DNA of 64,000 bases. It comes from Perognathus longimembris pacificus. Its lineage: Eukaryota; Chordata; Mammalia; Rodentia; Heteromyidae. Position numbers and translations under genes: made by a program. This document shows positions 10,456 to 22,563 of the stretch, piece by piece. The DNA lies in the NCBI RefSeq assembly GCF_023159225.1, contig NC_063168.1:40909562-40973561 (forward strand), read 5' to 3'. The number at the start of each line of letters is the position of its first letter. Position 1 is the first letter of the stretch. The notes below the pieces were generated by a model. The model saw nothing but the letters and a program-made list of their open reading frames with translations, was not told the DNA's origin and did not search any database.

Positions 10456-12050
10456 CCTATGGGTGTCAAAAAATGTAGCGATGACGGTAGTTTGATAGGA
10501 CTCTTTTAATAGGAATTACCATTCAACAACAAACTTCCTTTCACAATAAAAGGAAGTTATTTCTGTCTACCTAGCCTTTGCAAGGATTATTGGATTGCAG
10601 TGATTTCTTTTTTAAAAGTCAACTACCTTATAGTTACCAAAAATTAACTGCTAGTATGAAAGTGAAAGTATTGAAAAAAATAGCCCTGGAGATGTAATTT
10701 TGCTTATTTCAATTTACAAAGCCTGGTGTGGTTAGAAGGTAGATTCAGAAGCCTAAACCATTTTGACATGACCCTGGTTACTTAGTGACCTCAAGTTTCA
10801 GAGTACATGATAGAAATCATTGGAATAATGTTTGAAAGTACCTTTCCATATTTTTCTAAGAAAAAGAAAAAGTAGCCTCCTTTCATTCTGATTCTAAAGC
10901 CAAGGCAGTTCAGTTCTAAGAATTCAAAATCTTTACAAGCCTGGTTTTTATAATTGCCTTCTTTTGGTATATTGTTCCCTCTAACACACTGGGATTTGGA
11001 GAAGGTTTCCTCTCAAATTTTGGAGATTTGGAAGCTGAATTCAATTTAGTTCTTTATGACCTTCAAATATACTTATTAGCCCAGCATAGTTCTATGTTAC
11101 AGCCTGTAGAAGACTCTGGATCATTTTGTGATTCTCTTCACATGCTTTCCTTGGTAACTTAGACTGTAAGCAAATCTGTCATTTCTCCAGATTCTGTCAC
11201 ATTCTGCTTTTCCCTTAAATGAGCCTAAAAGATCAGGTTCACTGTTGACCTTGCAGTTTGATAGCATGAGTGTGTCATTTATTTGACTTTACTTTGTCTT
11301 CTTAAACTGGAAATATTCAATTCTAATATGTTCCTTTTTTTCAAACACCTGTTAGGATTTTTAGGGCTGGCCAAAAAAATTCCCAGGCAGATCTCTATGG
11401 GTTTAATTCTAATTGAATTTGTAGTTCAGTCCTTGTTATGATGTGCAATATTTCTATCCCTTGCATCTGAGTCACAGTGTATTGTGTCCCTCTGGGTTCT
11501 AGTTCTAATTTTCACCCCATTTGCTATTTTTTCTCTAGCCACAATGAAGCATGATGTATGTGGATACATACATCTCCTTGATGGTGCCTGTCTGCTGCCT
11601 TAGCTTCTTATGCTATGGGGCCCCAGAGGCTGCATCTGTGTGCTGCTTCCTCCTGCCAAGACCTTCCCCTTTCCTTTGAAACATGGCAAAGTTGAAAGCA
11701 TCTCATCATGGAAGCAGTGTTCTCTGCCTTTAGCCCATTCCCATACTCTCAGTGATTGAGAATTATCTTCCTGTCATGATTGTTTCATCTCATATAGTTT
11801 TAATGTAAATGAAACTTAACACAGAGATGACTAAGTAAGCACCAATGTTCCCTAGCCAAGTTTTTCCATTTTTATACTTTTTTGTGGCTTAACCATGTCA
11901 GACTTCTTGTGGTACAGAAATTTTGGTGCCCTGTGTGGTCCTGAACCTCTGTTCATATCATAAATAGTTCACATTTTGAATTTCAAATATGAGATTATAA
12001 TTCTCACTGTTGAGAGTCTCTAGGCTATTTATTGAGGTAACTGTGGTGTA
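10456..12050. other. Unassigned DNA
   Basis: No family is recognised. A locally GC-richer stretch at 11540-11720 contains no sustained open frame. Confidence 0.45.
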
Positions 12051-12054
12051 TGAG

Positions 12055-12260
12055 CATGAAGCTTTGACCCTGGAGTTGAACTTGCTTCTATCCTTTATTG
12101 GTAGTGTGAACTTGGGCAAGCATATTAATCCTTCTAAGTAAGCTTAATGGTTATGAAGTGGGAATTAAAGCAGCATGGCATTCATAGGTTTTATTGAATA
12201 GTAAAGAAGATATTGTGCAGAGATGAAAATATTTAGCATAGTTCCTACTCTACTCTACTG
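12055..12260 (+). mobile_element. MIR SINE
   Basis: The order matches the ancient mammalian MIR consensus: a ctggagtt...cttgcttct block, then gtgtgaacttgggcaagca, then a diverged gtaaaatggg-like zone and a tail with tagcatagttcc. It is strongly diverged, as expected for a family shared by all mammals. Confidence 0.65.
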
Positions 12261-12262
12261 AC

Positions 12263-12280
12263 GTGTGTGTGTGTGTGTGT
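12263..12280. repeat. (GT)n microsatellite
   Basis: A run of nine GT units lies at the tail side of the minus-strand SINE that follows. Confidence 0.9.
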
Positions 12281-12285
12281 CCGTG

Positions 12286-12510
12286 CGCTGGTTCTGGCTG
12301 TTGAGATTAGGGCCTGGACGCTGTCCTGATTTTTAGTTGCTGAAGGATAGTGCTCTACTACTTGAGCTATGACTCCAATTCTGGCTTTTTTTGTGCTTAA
12401 TTAGAGATAAGAGTCTCAGGGACTTTACTGTCCAGTCTGGCTTTCATCCACAATCCTTAAATCTCAGCCTCCTGAGTACTTAGGATTATAGCATGAGCCA
12501 CTGGTACCCC
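12286..12510 (-). mobile_element. 7SL/B1-like plus Geo composite SINE
   Basis: On the minus strand this has the B1-like head (gcctcctgagtacttaggat near 12470 on the plus strand), the ttagagataagagtctca middle block and the Geo half (gctctactacttgagctatg). It is moderately diverged. Confidence 0.75.
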
Positions 12511-12534
12511 GTGATAAACTGATTATTTAAGCAT

Positions 12535-12625
12535 GTATGTATTTATACATATATACATATATATGTATGTGTACATATATATGCACATACATGTATATAT
12601 GTGTATACACATATATATATTCAGA
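12535..12625. repeat. (TA/CATA)n alternating repeat
   Basis: This is an imperfect alternating purine-pyrimidine tract of tatacata, tatgta and acac units with many short palindromes. Confidence 0.85.
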
Positions 12626-12629
12626 TAAA

Positions 12630-13035
12630 ATTCAACTGTAGAATTCTGAGTAAGTTTAACATTTTCATTTAATTTTATCAGTCCTTAAGATATGGTTATC
12701 TTAACATTGAGCTAATAAATTGGTCTATTGATGAAATTTCACTCACACACCTAAGGGATATAGCTCCCCCCAAAGTGGGGAACATCTGGCCATACAAGGC
12801 CTAGAAAAATCCTTTGTTACATGACAAACCAGACAAATATGCTTCTGTATACTTACTTTGGGCAGCTGACATCCTGTATTGATAATCTTATATGGCCTGT
12901 GGCTGATGTTATACATATGTAAATGGTCCTTGGAAGGAAAATAGTTTCCCACCCAGTCAGTCTCCTTACTGGCTTTAAGTTGCATATGACACATCACTTG
13001 TAAAGTCAAGCATGGGGGTTGTGTCAGCCGGCTGT
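12630..13035. other. Unassigned DNA
   Basis: A 98-codon minus frame at 12743-13039 has no recognisable motif, sits among stop-rich frames, and is not supported as a gene. Confidence 0.4.
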
Positions 13036-13039
13036 TCAT

Positions 13040-13390
13040 GGCTAGAACATACTTGAGAAAACCAACTTGAAGAAGGATATATCTATGTTAGCTCATAGTT
13101 TTTTAAGCTTCAGTCCATCATCATCCAACTTTTGTTGCCAGGTCTGTGTGAGGAAGAACATCATGGCTAAGAGTGAATGGGTATGGAAAAGCTGCTGTTC
13201 ATTTACTAACGTTTCCCCCACCTCCCCAAAGTTTATTCAGTTATGGCTCTGTCAATGGATTCCTTGTGTAGAACCCTCATGATTCCTTTACCTCCCAGAG
13301 GCCCTCACCTCTGAACACTGATGTACTGGGGAACAAGCCTTTTATACAAGATCCTTGTGGGAATCATTTCAGACGTAAGCCATAACAGAT
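13040..13390 (-). mobile_element. Ancient eutherian interspersed repeat, family unassigned
   Basis: The order tagctcatagttttttaagc ... aagtccatcatc ... acatcatggct ... cctcccagaggccc ... ggggaacaagcc ... ccataac matches a widespread ancient mammalian repeat that I recognise by its phrases. I cannot name its family (LTR or DNA type) with confidence, and the orientation is my guess. Confidence 0.4.
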
Positions 13391-14355
13391 ATGGCTTTCT
13401 GAGTGCATCCCCAGGAAAAGCAATAGTAATACAAATTCTTGTGCCCAAATCCAGACCTATTGGATCAGAAACAATCTGAGCTTTAGGTCATACAGAATCT
13501 GTAAGTTTTGAGGGGGATTCAGTTGCACACTCAAGCTTGAGAACCACAAAGTCTGAATCACTACATGCATTTCCTGTCTTATGGCTTTGGTTCTGTGTCC
13601 ATCATCATCTGTCATGATTGTTAAATGCTTTTAGGTCTTTAGGAACCTAAAACACTTAATGTAGAATTTTGTGTTAGATTTGCAGAGGAAACATTTTCAA
13701 AAGGCTTTCCTTACAGAAAGAAAGATCTAAAGGGGGCAGGGGGAGGGGGGCCCAAGGTAACAGCTGAGTCAAGAAGGCACATCCCCTTTGACTAATCACT
13801 ACAATGGTCTTATTTTATTTGATGATTGGCCTTTCTGTTCAATAGCAATAACCAAAGCATTAGATTCTTATTTTCCTTTCTGGAAATAATTCTGTGGAAA
13901 GCCATATTTGTTAGTGTTCATGACTGCCTTGTGGATTGTTATTTTAAGGAGCCTCTTGATTTAATCCCAGCATAATCCTTCTCTCAGGGCTCTGATGCTT
14001 ATTTCAACCCATGAATGAATCTAGAGTGACAGCTTAAAAGCATTTTGGCTTCTTCAAGGCATTTTGGATATAGTCTGGGCAGTGGTAAATGTAATTTCAC
14101 TTATTCTGAGCAGATAATTTCTGAATAGACAGTAATTCAGTTGCTAAAAGCTATCTTGTTCATGTTTTTGTATTTTTCTCAGCATGCATTGTGAAGCAAA
14201 AACATGATACAGAATTGAAAAAAGCAATATTGTGCATTATGTAAATTCAGTATATACACTCTCCAGAAATAGCTTGTTCTTTCTATTTTACTTATATGGG
14301 AGTACTTATATATTTAAATACCCACTGGGAAAATTAGCTTTTGGACAGTTGGACT
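13391..14355. other. Unassigned DNA with a G-rich patch
   Basis: No gene was found. G-runs of 5, 5 and 6 at 13732-13750 form a compact G-rich patch outside any L1. Confidence 0.45.
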
Positions 14356-14359
14356 TTCA

Positions 14360-14480
14360 TAAGTCTAGTTCTGCAACCTCCTCATGTTTAAAATGAAGAC
14401 AATCTCTGTTGAGGCATTGATAATATAGGTAAAGTACCTGGCATAGAGTAAGAAAGTTGCAAAAATACTGCCATCATACC
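14360..14480 (+). mobile_element. MIR SINE 3' part
   Basis: The order aaaatgaagacaat ... ttgaggcattgataatatag ... gtaaagtacctggcatagag matches the MIR 3' half (aaaatggg, gaggatt, aaagcgcttagcacagtgcctgg). Confidence 0.55.
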
Positions 14481-16095
14481 TGAGACATTTTGAACATTGC
14501 ACAGTTTTGATACAGTAATCTTTCTAATTGAAAAAGAAATTTGCAAACATATATGCATGGGTATCAGTGGTTCTTCCATTGAGTCTTTTAATTTCTTCAA
14601 GAAGTAGATTTGTTTATAATTTTTTAAATGAAAAGAAGGATTTTAAGACAGGTTTGTTACAAGGTCTACCACTCATTCATTAAACTTAAGAATCAGAGTT
14701 AGGTGCAACTGATCTTGGAAGGCATCTATTTAAACTTTCTCTTTCACAAATAATCTGTTACTTGATCATGAGAATAACATGTCTAAGGCCTTATAGTTGG
14801 CATAATGCTACATGCCAGGGTAATAGCCACATTATGTAACTTACCATTACTGTAATTGCTAGTCCAACCTCAAAGTGTTTCTTCTTTCTTTATAAAAAGC
14901 TTTAAAATGAAGGATGATAGATTTGGTGAAGTTCATTTATTCCCTCCATTTTATTATAAAATACTTTTTTTCCTGAACATTTCTCTTTGACAGAAGAGTC
15001 ACTGAATAAAGCATTTCAATAAACTACATGTCTTTGCAATCATCTAACACCCATTTTCAGGCAAATGCTATTTTGAGGACTCCTTTCAGCTTTCAGAAGG
15101 TTTTATTTTTCATTTGTTTGTTTTCATCAAGTAGGTGTGCATTCCAGAAAACCCACTTCATCCTTCCTGGGAGTTGACTTAGAGCATCTGATCAGAAATT
15201 TGACCTTTTGAGTCAACCACTTTTCAACTCAAATTAATTACTGTTTATGGCCTGATGATTTTTTTAGATGATTCACAACAATTTCTAGACTACTATATTA
15301 GATCATTTAACCATGATATTTTTCTTCACTCAGACAAAATTTGATAAAACTGTTTGTGATCTAGTCCCACAGTGAATTTGAAGTACTGATATAATAATTA
15401 GCACATATAGAGTGAGTCTCACAATCCTATTTACAAAGCCACAGTTCTAGATATTGTTCATTATTTATCTTCTGTACTGTTTAAATTCTCCCTATGGCCA
15501 TTTTTGACAATTTCCCCTTATATTAAACTATTTCTATAGTTCATACTCCCATTGAAAGAAATTCAGGAAAATAAATGGGAAACACAATTAACAAATGAGT
15601 GAAATATTCATGAAAATATAAACAAGGCATATTTATTGTTCAGCTTTTGGAAATTAAAACAGAAAACTTGATGCCATACATGAATATTAAAATATGAAGC
15701 TAACTGTTGGGGCTTTTCAACTAGAGAAAATTAGGACTAACTAGTCTAATTGTGTATGTCAGTGTAAGTTATAGAAATCTTTAACTATGTCCATATTTCA
15801 AACATTGATGTAACACCTCCATTTTTTTCTTTTTGGTCCTTGAACCCATAAGAACTCTCATAGTAGATTCTACTTCTTAAATCCAGTGATTACTTGAAGT
15901 GCTTCACGAAGTGCTCTGTCCCTCCAGGGCCATCTTCCACATTCTTCCTTGTGCCCTCAAAGATTCTAGCCATGTTAAATTCTTTAAAGTTTCCAAAGTA
16001 TGGCATTCCGTTGGTTAAAAATAAGTTTATATTTAACACTGTCAATGTGACAAATGCTCCTTATTTTTATTCCCAGCTATTATAGAATCACTTGT
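14481..16095. other. Unassigned AT-rich DNA
   Basis: No gene or clear repeat. A MIR-like phrase at 14775-14800 (catgtctaaggccttatag) is too short to call. The open frame at 15894-16085 has no family motif. Confidence 0.45.
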
Positions 16096-16099
16096 AACC

Positions 16100-16240
16100 A
16101 ATACAACTATTCTATGAGATAGTGATTGTTGTTATTCTCATTTTAATCCAAAGGAAACTGAGTTGCCCAAGGTCACTTATCTTGTAAGTGGTAGTGACAT
16201 GATTTGAATCAGGCATTCTGACTCTAGAGTCTATACATCT
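16100..16240 (+). mobile_element. MIR SINE core and 3' part
   Basis: The phrases aaaggaaactgagttgccca, aggtcacttat, gtaagtggtag and cattctgactctagagtct follow the MIR consensus in order (gaggaaactgag, aaggtcacacagct, agtaagtggcagag, ctgactccagag). Confidence 0.75.
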
Positions 16241-16309
16241 TAAAAAATATTTTCAAAAAAATATTTTCCAGCCATGTCTATTCTTTAAAGTATTAGTGTA
16301 CAATGATAT

Positions 16310-17600
16310 TAGCTTTTTTAAAAATTTTATTGTAAAATTTGATGTACAGATGGGTTATAGTTACATAAGTAAGGTAATGAGTATATTTCTTTTTAAACAG
16401 TGTTATCCCCTTCTCACTTTCTCTTACTCCCCCAACCCTGTTCTTCTCCTCCTCAAGTTGTTAAAGTTCATTTCCAACATAGTGTCTAGTGAGTATCACT
16501 GTTGCATTGGTTCATCCCTGGTCCTGCTATTTCTGTGAGTCCTCTTTCCTTCCCCAAATCAGATAAACTTATATACCAGACAAAGGGTACAGAAATTAAA
16601 AAAAATGATGACAGGCAATAAACCAAAGGATAAAAGAAAAAAAAAGAAAGAAAAAGGAAACAACCACAAACAGTATACTCAAAAACAAAGCAAAACAAAA
16701 AAAACACCTCTCATTTCCATTTCTTGGAGTTCATTTTGACAAGCATCATTTTATATGGTCATATGAATATTGCTATTCAGCTATTGTAATCCTCTCCTAA
16801 GAATATTCTAGACATACTCTTGTTATTACAAATGAGGAAAACCATGCAATCTGTATTTCTTTGAATCTGGCTTACTTTGGTTAATATTTTTTCCATCTTT
16901 CCATTTCCATATGAATGGGTCAATATCATTCTGATGGTACCATAGCATCCCATTGTATGTATATACCACATTTTCTTTTTCTTTTTTTTTTTTTTGGCCA
17001 GTCCTGGGCCTTGGACTCAGGGCCTGAGCACTGTCCCTGGCTTCTTCCTGCTCAAGGCTAGCACTCTGCCACTTGAGCCACAGCGCCGCTTCTGGCCGTT
17101 TTCTGTATATGTGGTGCTGGGGAATCGAACCTAGGGCCTCGTGTATCCGAGGCAGGCACTCTTGCCACTAGGCTATATCCCCAGCCCCACATTTTCTTGA
17201 TCCATTCATTTACCGAGGTGCATCTGGGCTGATTCCATATCTTAGCTATCGTAAATAATGCAGTAATGAACATGGCTGTGTTGGTAGCTTTAGAATGGCC
17301 TTGTTTTTGACCCTTTGGATAAACCAGAAGTAGGATTGCTGGGTCATAGGGAGCTCTATTTTTAGTCTTTTGAGGAACCTCTACACTGCTTTCCAGAGTG
17401 ATTGAATCAGCATATATTCCCACCAACATTGTAGTAGTATTCTCTTTTGGCCACATCCACATCAGCATCTGTAATTATTAGTTTTCTTGATAATGGCCAT
17501 TCTAATTGGGGTGAAGTTGGAATCTCAGTGTTGTTTTGATTCGCATTTTTTATGGTCAGAGATATTGAACATTTCTTCATGTATCTATTGACCTACAGTC
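16310..17600 (-). mobile_element. Older LINE-1 3' end (copy D), split by a SINE
   Basis: The minus-strand L1 3'UTR begins near 16310 (attttattgtaaaatttgatgtacagatg), followed by the ORF2 C-terminus: a WYIHTMGCYGTIR-like stretch at 16971-16930 and, after the inserted SINE, NEWIKKMW and DPAILLLVYPKGQK segments to about 17340. It ends in ORF2 near 17600 (5' truncation). Frames are broken throughout. It is more diverged than copies A, B and M and belongs to an earlier L1 subfamily, as do those at 25.6 and 45.6 kb. Confidence 0.75.
16978..17188 (-). mobile_element. IDL-Geo SINE inside L1 D, with target-site duplication
   Basis: This is a full-length minus-strand copy: T tail at 16978-16996, Geo half (ccacttgagccacagcgccg), then an ID-like half with an intact B box (ggttcgattcc on the SINE strand), ending ccccagcccc. 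The flanking direct repeats acattttctt at 16968-16977 and 17189-17198 interrupt L1 ORF2 cleanly. High CpG retention (gcgccgc, cgag) suggests a fairly young copy. Confidence 0.93.
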
Positions 17601-17604
17601 TATG

Positions 17605-18030
17605 CTTCTGTTACATAAAACTGCTATGTGAAAAGCCTCTGTCATCTCTCTGGGCAAACAAAACTTTACTCTCTGTTCCTGGTTTGCACTTCGATTATAG
17701 CTTTTATACTGCTGCCATTAAATATTTTTTTATTCTATTTCCTTTACATTTATATAGTGAAACTGTAAAGAACAGAAACTGGATTTATTCACTTTGTGTG
17801 CTCAGTAGATTTCCTGCAGGAATGCTTGTTGAAGAAATGAATTGGCCAATTTGGAACAAAACCAAAACGAAACACAAAGCATTAGCTATGTTGGTTATCT
17901 CATGGGGTGGGTTGTTTTTTGGTAACATGTCATTTTCTGTGCTGGAGGGATTTGTTAGAATAACCAAAGATAATCAGATGCTCACCAACACTTACAATGT
18001 TAGAAGGATTGAATATCGGCCGCCACTTTT
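17605..18030. other. Unassigned DNA, possible L2 tail
   Basis: The phrase gtgctcagtagatttc...gaatgcttgttgaagaaatgaatt at 17797-17842 resembles the tail of L2/MIR elements but is too short to be sure. A 171-codon plus frame at 17552-18067 starts inside the L1, crosses this region and ends in a MIR, so it is not a gene. Confidence 0.4.
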
Positions 18031-18035
18031 TTCAT

Positions 18036-18140
18036 TTAGTAAGGAAACTGAGCCACCCAATAAATGACTTTACTCAGCATTCTAGATTGATAAAGCAGGG
18101 CAGGGATAAGAATCTGGTCCTCTGATTGCCAGTGTCAATT
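18036..18140 (+). mobile_element. MIR SINE fragment
   Basis: taaggaaactgagccaccca, aatgactttactcagcat and gcagggcagggataagaatc followed by tctgattgccagtg match the MIR core in order. Confidence 0.6.
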
Positions 18141-19285
18141 TTCCAGCAGGATGGGTGAACCTTTTTTCCTAAACTCTAAGTTGTAAATTTATGCCCTCAG
18201 CTTCTCTGCTCAGGGCATGTTTGAGCTCTACAATGAATGCATTATGTGCATTTTTAGACAGCGTCTGAAGAGCTGAATGTTTCTTCACAATTCAGACCTG
18301 CTTTGTTAAGTTTTACCTTTCTGTCAAACAAGATCCAAATTTATAAATGAATTTCTTCTTGATTACACAGACATACTTCATGCTATCTCATTAAAGATGA
18401 ATATGTCTACCTTTAAATTTTAAAGATGAGCTGCCAGAAATATGAAATGTTACAGAAGTAGATTTCTTTAAATTCATGGTAAAATAGGAAATGCTTCCCC
18501 CCACCAAAGTCTATTATTTAAGATACTATTTATAATTAATTTTATTTATCTGCACTAATGGCAAGTAAAATATTTCAGAAAGAATGTGTAAAAAGTAGAA
18601 GAAAACAGAGTGTAGGAAGACAGACAAGTCTGGAGCGAGTCCTACTAATGTTGTAAGATAGAGTTGTGAGCTATACATTTAATAAGCTGTAAATTTAATA
18701 GAAGTATTACTTGAAAAGCTACAGCTATTTCCTGTCTTTAAAGGCCATGGCCAATCTTCAGAGGTTCAATTTAACTTGATTGGAATTAGCCAAGGCATGA
18801 TTTAAAATAAAATATTAAAGTATTAGAATAGGTATAAAGGTTTATTCATAGTACTACTGCTAAACCCCATTAATTCCAGGATCCCAGAGAGTTAGCTTTT
18901 AAAATCTAGTAGGCTTACTATAATATGAGGCCGTTTCTCAAATGTTACATGGTGGAAGAGTGCTATGGTTACTTACAAAAGCCATTAAATATTAATCAAA
19001 CAGGAAAAAATTGCAATGTAAATCTCCATTTCTAAAATGCCCATAGCTTGTGTTTTGGTTTGAATGGCTTGTGACCCTCTAGCTCTTCTTCATGAAATAT
19101 TTTCAGCTCCTAAGTTTAAGAAGAAATTTAAAAAAATCCTCACCTTCCATGTTCATTAAAATAATACCTTTGTTTTAAGAGACAACTTTTCCAAGTGGAA
19201 AGCAACTTATTTAGTTGGGACTTGTGGTTGATAAAACCCCTTTTCCCTGTTACTTTATTTAATCTTGAAGAATCTTTCTTGTACC
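18141..19285. other. Unassigned DNA
   Basis: No gene was found. The phrase tgtgttttggtttgaatggc at about 19052 resembles the start of MaLR-type LTRs but is isolated. Confidence 0.4.
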
Positions 19286-19345
19286 TGTCTGTCTATCATC
19301 TCTAACATCTATTATCTATCATCTATGTATCCATCCATCCATCTC
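19286..19345. repeat. (CTAT/CCAT)n tetranucleotide repeat
   Basis: An imperfect run of ctgt, ctat, catc and ccat units. Confidence 0.8.
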
Positions 19346-20500
19346 CCTTGAAAATTAGTGATAAATGTAAATATAAGATAAAATTTTTATTTTTCATTTG
19401 TTAGTGATACTGTTTTCCCTATCTTGTAGTGCTTTGAGGAATGTATAGGGTAAGTCTCATTTCAATAAATACTTTGTATAATCAAAGATTTCCAATGACC
19501 AGCTAATGATCACTGTAACATTATTCTGGAGAAACCTTGTTTCCGACAGGTTTGTCCTGTAAAAGTCAAAGCAAATAGCAAATTTGAGTTTCAGAGCAAG
19601 TTTCTCTTAGTTCTGAAGTGAAGGCTGATGTGTTTCCTGAGCTTTGTCTGGCCTTGGCTCATCTATTTCAGGACATCATAAATGTGCTCATGATTTCAGC
19701 AGCTTCAGCCTTTCATGCCTTATGTCATTCTTTCTGGCTGACCTTGTTTTAGCAAAGCCATAGATTAAGTCACTTCTGGAATACAGCAGGATGAGGCAGT
19801 AAAAGTTAGGAAGGCTATTATAAGAAAAGGGTAGAAGAGGTAACCCAATGTGCTTTTTTATAGCCCAAAGCTAGATGGGTTCTTATTGATCTGATACGAA
19901 ATAGGATTTGTTTTTCTACTTTGAATTTCGTTGGTTTTATGAATTTAAACAGTGTGGAATTATGCAGAAAGGGTTTTTTTTGAAACATGTGATGACTTGG
20001 AAAAGAAATGAAAAATAGCACAGCATGCTCAGGAGATTTCTGTAAATATCCTCTTATGAACAAAAACAAGCCCTTTCACACAGGGTAACATAAAATCAAA
20101 GCATGCATTCTGGCACATTATTTCTAACAACCAAAGATAGAAAATTGTGAAGGAGAAGGGGAAATGTATCATGCACCCAGATGAAAGGAAAGTTCATGTT
20201 AGTCTTTGTAATAAATAGTCTCTTTTAATCATTATAGATTTCTCTTAAATGGAATTCCAAGAGAAATGCTCAAAATGAGTTCTGTGAATTCTAGGTCCAG
20301 AGATTTAAGACTAGAAAGAAAGGCTAGAAAGGGAAAATTCTAATTGTTGTAAACTAATTCAAACAGACTGTGTTATGAGCCTGTCTTTTCAGTGATGAAT
20401 CCCATTATTTGGAACTCATTTTGGGAAATATAATAGTGTAGACAAAGCACTCTAAGGTCATAAAATAAACTTGGTAAGCAAATATATAACAGTAACATGG
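19346..20500. other. Unassigned DNA
   Basis: No gene or repeat is recognised. The 83-codon minus frame at 19818-20069 has no family motif. Confidence 0.4.
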
Positions 20501-20509
20501 AAGACAATG

Positions 20510-20650
20510 ATCTTTGGAAAGGTCAAATTTTCACTGTACCTCTTCCATGTAATTTAATCTTTAACTTACTCCATCTGTAAAATAGGAATAGAATGCTACA
20601 TTTCTTTATTCAGAAGCCTGACTCTGGGGATATTTTCAGGATAACAACTT
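20510..20650 (+). mobile_element. Possible MIR fragment
   Basis: catgtaatttaatctttaac...ccatctgtaaaataggaatag resembles the MIR segment ending catctgtaaaatgggaata. The rest is too diverged. Confidence 0.4.
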
Positions 20651-20877
20651 TCATCTCTAAAATATACTCCATGTCAAAATCTGAATAAATGGTCACTTTT
20701 TATTATGTTAAAATTAAATCAAGCATATGAAGACCTTTGTTCTTGATCCTAGTCAGTGCAGAATTCATTAGTAGTCTTATCTAGAGTGAAATCTGATGAT
20801 TTCTTAGAGATCAGAGTCTTCTGATATCTGTGAGTGATGCACAGCTTGGTTTTATTCTGAACTCAATGAATGTGATT

Positions 20878-20962
20878 TTTTTTTTCAACTGCTGGAGTTT
20901 GAACTGAGAGCTTTGTCCTTGTTAGGCAAATACTTTAACACTTGAGCCATGCCTCCAGCCCA
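20878..20962 (-). mobile_element. ID-type tRNA-derived SINE monomer
   Basis: On the minus strand it reads gggctggaggcatggctcaa ... tttgcctaacaag ... gttcaaactccagcag followed by an A tail. This is an ID-like monomer without a Geo half. A- and B-box positions are recognisable but degraded. Confidence 0.75.
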
Positions 20963-21001
20963 TTGTATTCTACTTTGTTATTATGATTTTATTATTATCA
21001 A

Positions 21002-21221
21002 TTTTTTTTTACCTGGTTCTGGTACTCAGGCATGGCCACTGATCCTGAGCTTCTTTGTGCTTAAGGATAGAGCTTTACCACCTTAGTCACAGTTTCACCT
21101 TAGTCTTTTTTTTTTTTTTTTTTTTTTTTTGGTAATTTATTGGAGATAAGAGCTTCATAGACTTCCCTGTCTGGACTTGTTTCAGATCTCAGCCTCTTGA
21201 GTAGCACGTATTAGAGTTCTG
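21002..21221 (-). mobile_element. Composite B1-like plus Geo SINE with inner T run
   Basis: This minus-strand composite is interrupted at about 21107-21130 by a 24-base T run, which may be the tail of a further small insertion or an expanded middle A stretch. The B1-like head ends near gtagcacgtattagagttc. Confidence 0.6.
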
Positions 21222-21355
21222 GTTATTTTTCAGATAGGGTTTTATGCTTTAACTTGGGCTAGCCTTGGACCTCATTCTATCTCTTTCTCCCAAGTACTGG
21301 ATTATAGGCATGAACCTGCTAGGATTACAGGCATAAACCACCACATCCCTGGCCT
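21222..21355 (-). mobile_element. B1-like SINE monomer
   Basis: On the minus strand it has a 7SL-type order ending at cacatccctggcc, with a duplicated gattataggcatgaacc / gattacaggcataaacc block. Confidence 0.6.
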
Positions 21356-21369
21356 TGGAATGTAATTAT

Positions 21370-21600
21370 TATTATTTTTGTTGGTCATGGGCTTGATCTT
21401 GTGGCCTGGGCACTGTCCCTGAGCTCTTTTTGCTCAAGGCTAGTGCTCTATTCCTTTGAGCCACAGCTCCACGTCTGGTTTTCTGTTGACTAATTGAACA
21501 TAAGATGAGAGTCTTTCCTATCTGGGCTGGCTTTCAACAATGATCCTCAGATCTCAGCATCTAAGTAGCTATGATTACAAGTGTGAGCTACCAGAGGCCA
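21370..21600 (-). mobile_element. 7SL/B1-like plus Geo composite SINE
   Basis: The plus strand shows, in reverse order, the Geo half (ggcctgggcactgtccctga, tgctcaaggctagtgctcta), the aagatgagagtc middle block, and the B1-like head (gatctcagcatctaagtagc ... gtgagctaccagaggc). Confidence 0.8.
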
Positions 21601-21964
21601 GAGAAATATGAGTTTTTGTCAATTGTCAGACATTTTGCAGTTAGGATATGTTCGTTGGCATTGTTTTGAAAATTAACTATTACAGGTATGCTCACTTGTT
21701 TATAATTCCTTCACAGATCTTCAGGTATTTAAAACTTTAGAAATCAGAGTAAATTATTGTGATTAGATGTATGCCATAGTTTACTCTAAGAGTATATAGT
21801 TAGTCTATTTTTAGAATTATACAAAAATATCTAAAAGTCTTCAAGATCAACAATGCAAGGAAATGATACATCTTTTCACCTTTAACACATGATGGAATTT
21901 GTTTTGGCTAGTGTCCTTTTGGTTGGAGTATTTTTCTTTTACATCTATGATTTAAGTATCATTT

Positions 21965-22003
<39 letters not shown>

Positions 22004-22550
22004 GTGTTACTGGGTATTGTATTTACTAGGCAGACACTCATGTGATGATCCATACCTTTAGACCCACTTTTCATTTGTTCAGGTAATATATCAAAATTTT
22101 CTTAAGATCAATGTATATAAGTGAATGTAGCATAGCATAGCGAATCATATAGTAAAAGATCGTTATTTCCGATTTTACTGTTGCCAAGTGTTCACTGACA
22201 TGTGTTTACGTGCATTTTCTGTTGCCAGGCTAAATAATATTTTAAAAATATATTACCATGCATATAAATAAAGGCTCCAGGTTGAGAATATTGTGAATTG
22301 TTAGAAAATTTCTGTTGCTCTGAGAACAGTGCTGCCAATGTCCATGGCTCAGGAGAGTGCTTACCTCCCCATAACTCTCTTTACTGATAGATATTTTTTA
22401 TTACTTTAAATTTTGTCAACATGATAGGATGGAAATTACCTCTCACTGCTCTTTTAATTTGTCTTCTAATATGAAGACTTTTCTCTTATTGTTTCACCTG
22501 GGTATTGCCTTTCCATAACCTGAACTCATCTTTTCTATTTAATTGCTTCT
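21601..22550. other. Unassigned DNA around a (GT)n repeat
   Basis: No gene is seen on either side of the microsatellite at 21966-22002. Confidence 0.4.
21966..22002. repeat. (GT)n microsatellite
   Basis: About 18 uninterrupted GT units. Confidence 0.95.
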
Positions 22551-22563
22551 CCCTTGTATTTTT

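Noticed and set aside
16978..17188. tRNA gene from intact A/B boxes
   Set aside because: The sequence is the ID-like half of an IDL-Geo SINE with tail and target duplications; no cloverleaf with a proper acceptor stem is evident.
17552..18067. 171-codon plus-strand open frame
   Set aside because: It starts inside an L1 remnant and ends within a MIR, has no domain or motif, and other frames nearby are also open in part. Chance is the better explanation.
18141..19285. MaLR-type LTR starting near 19052
   Set aside because: Only about 20 bases resemble an LTR start; the following sequence does not follow any consensus I recognise.
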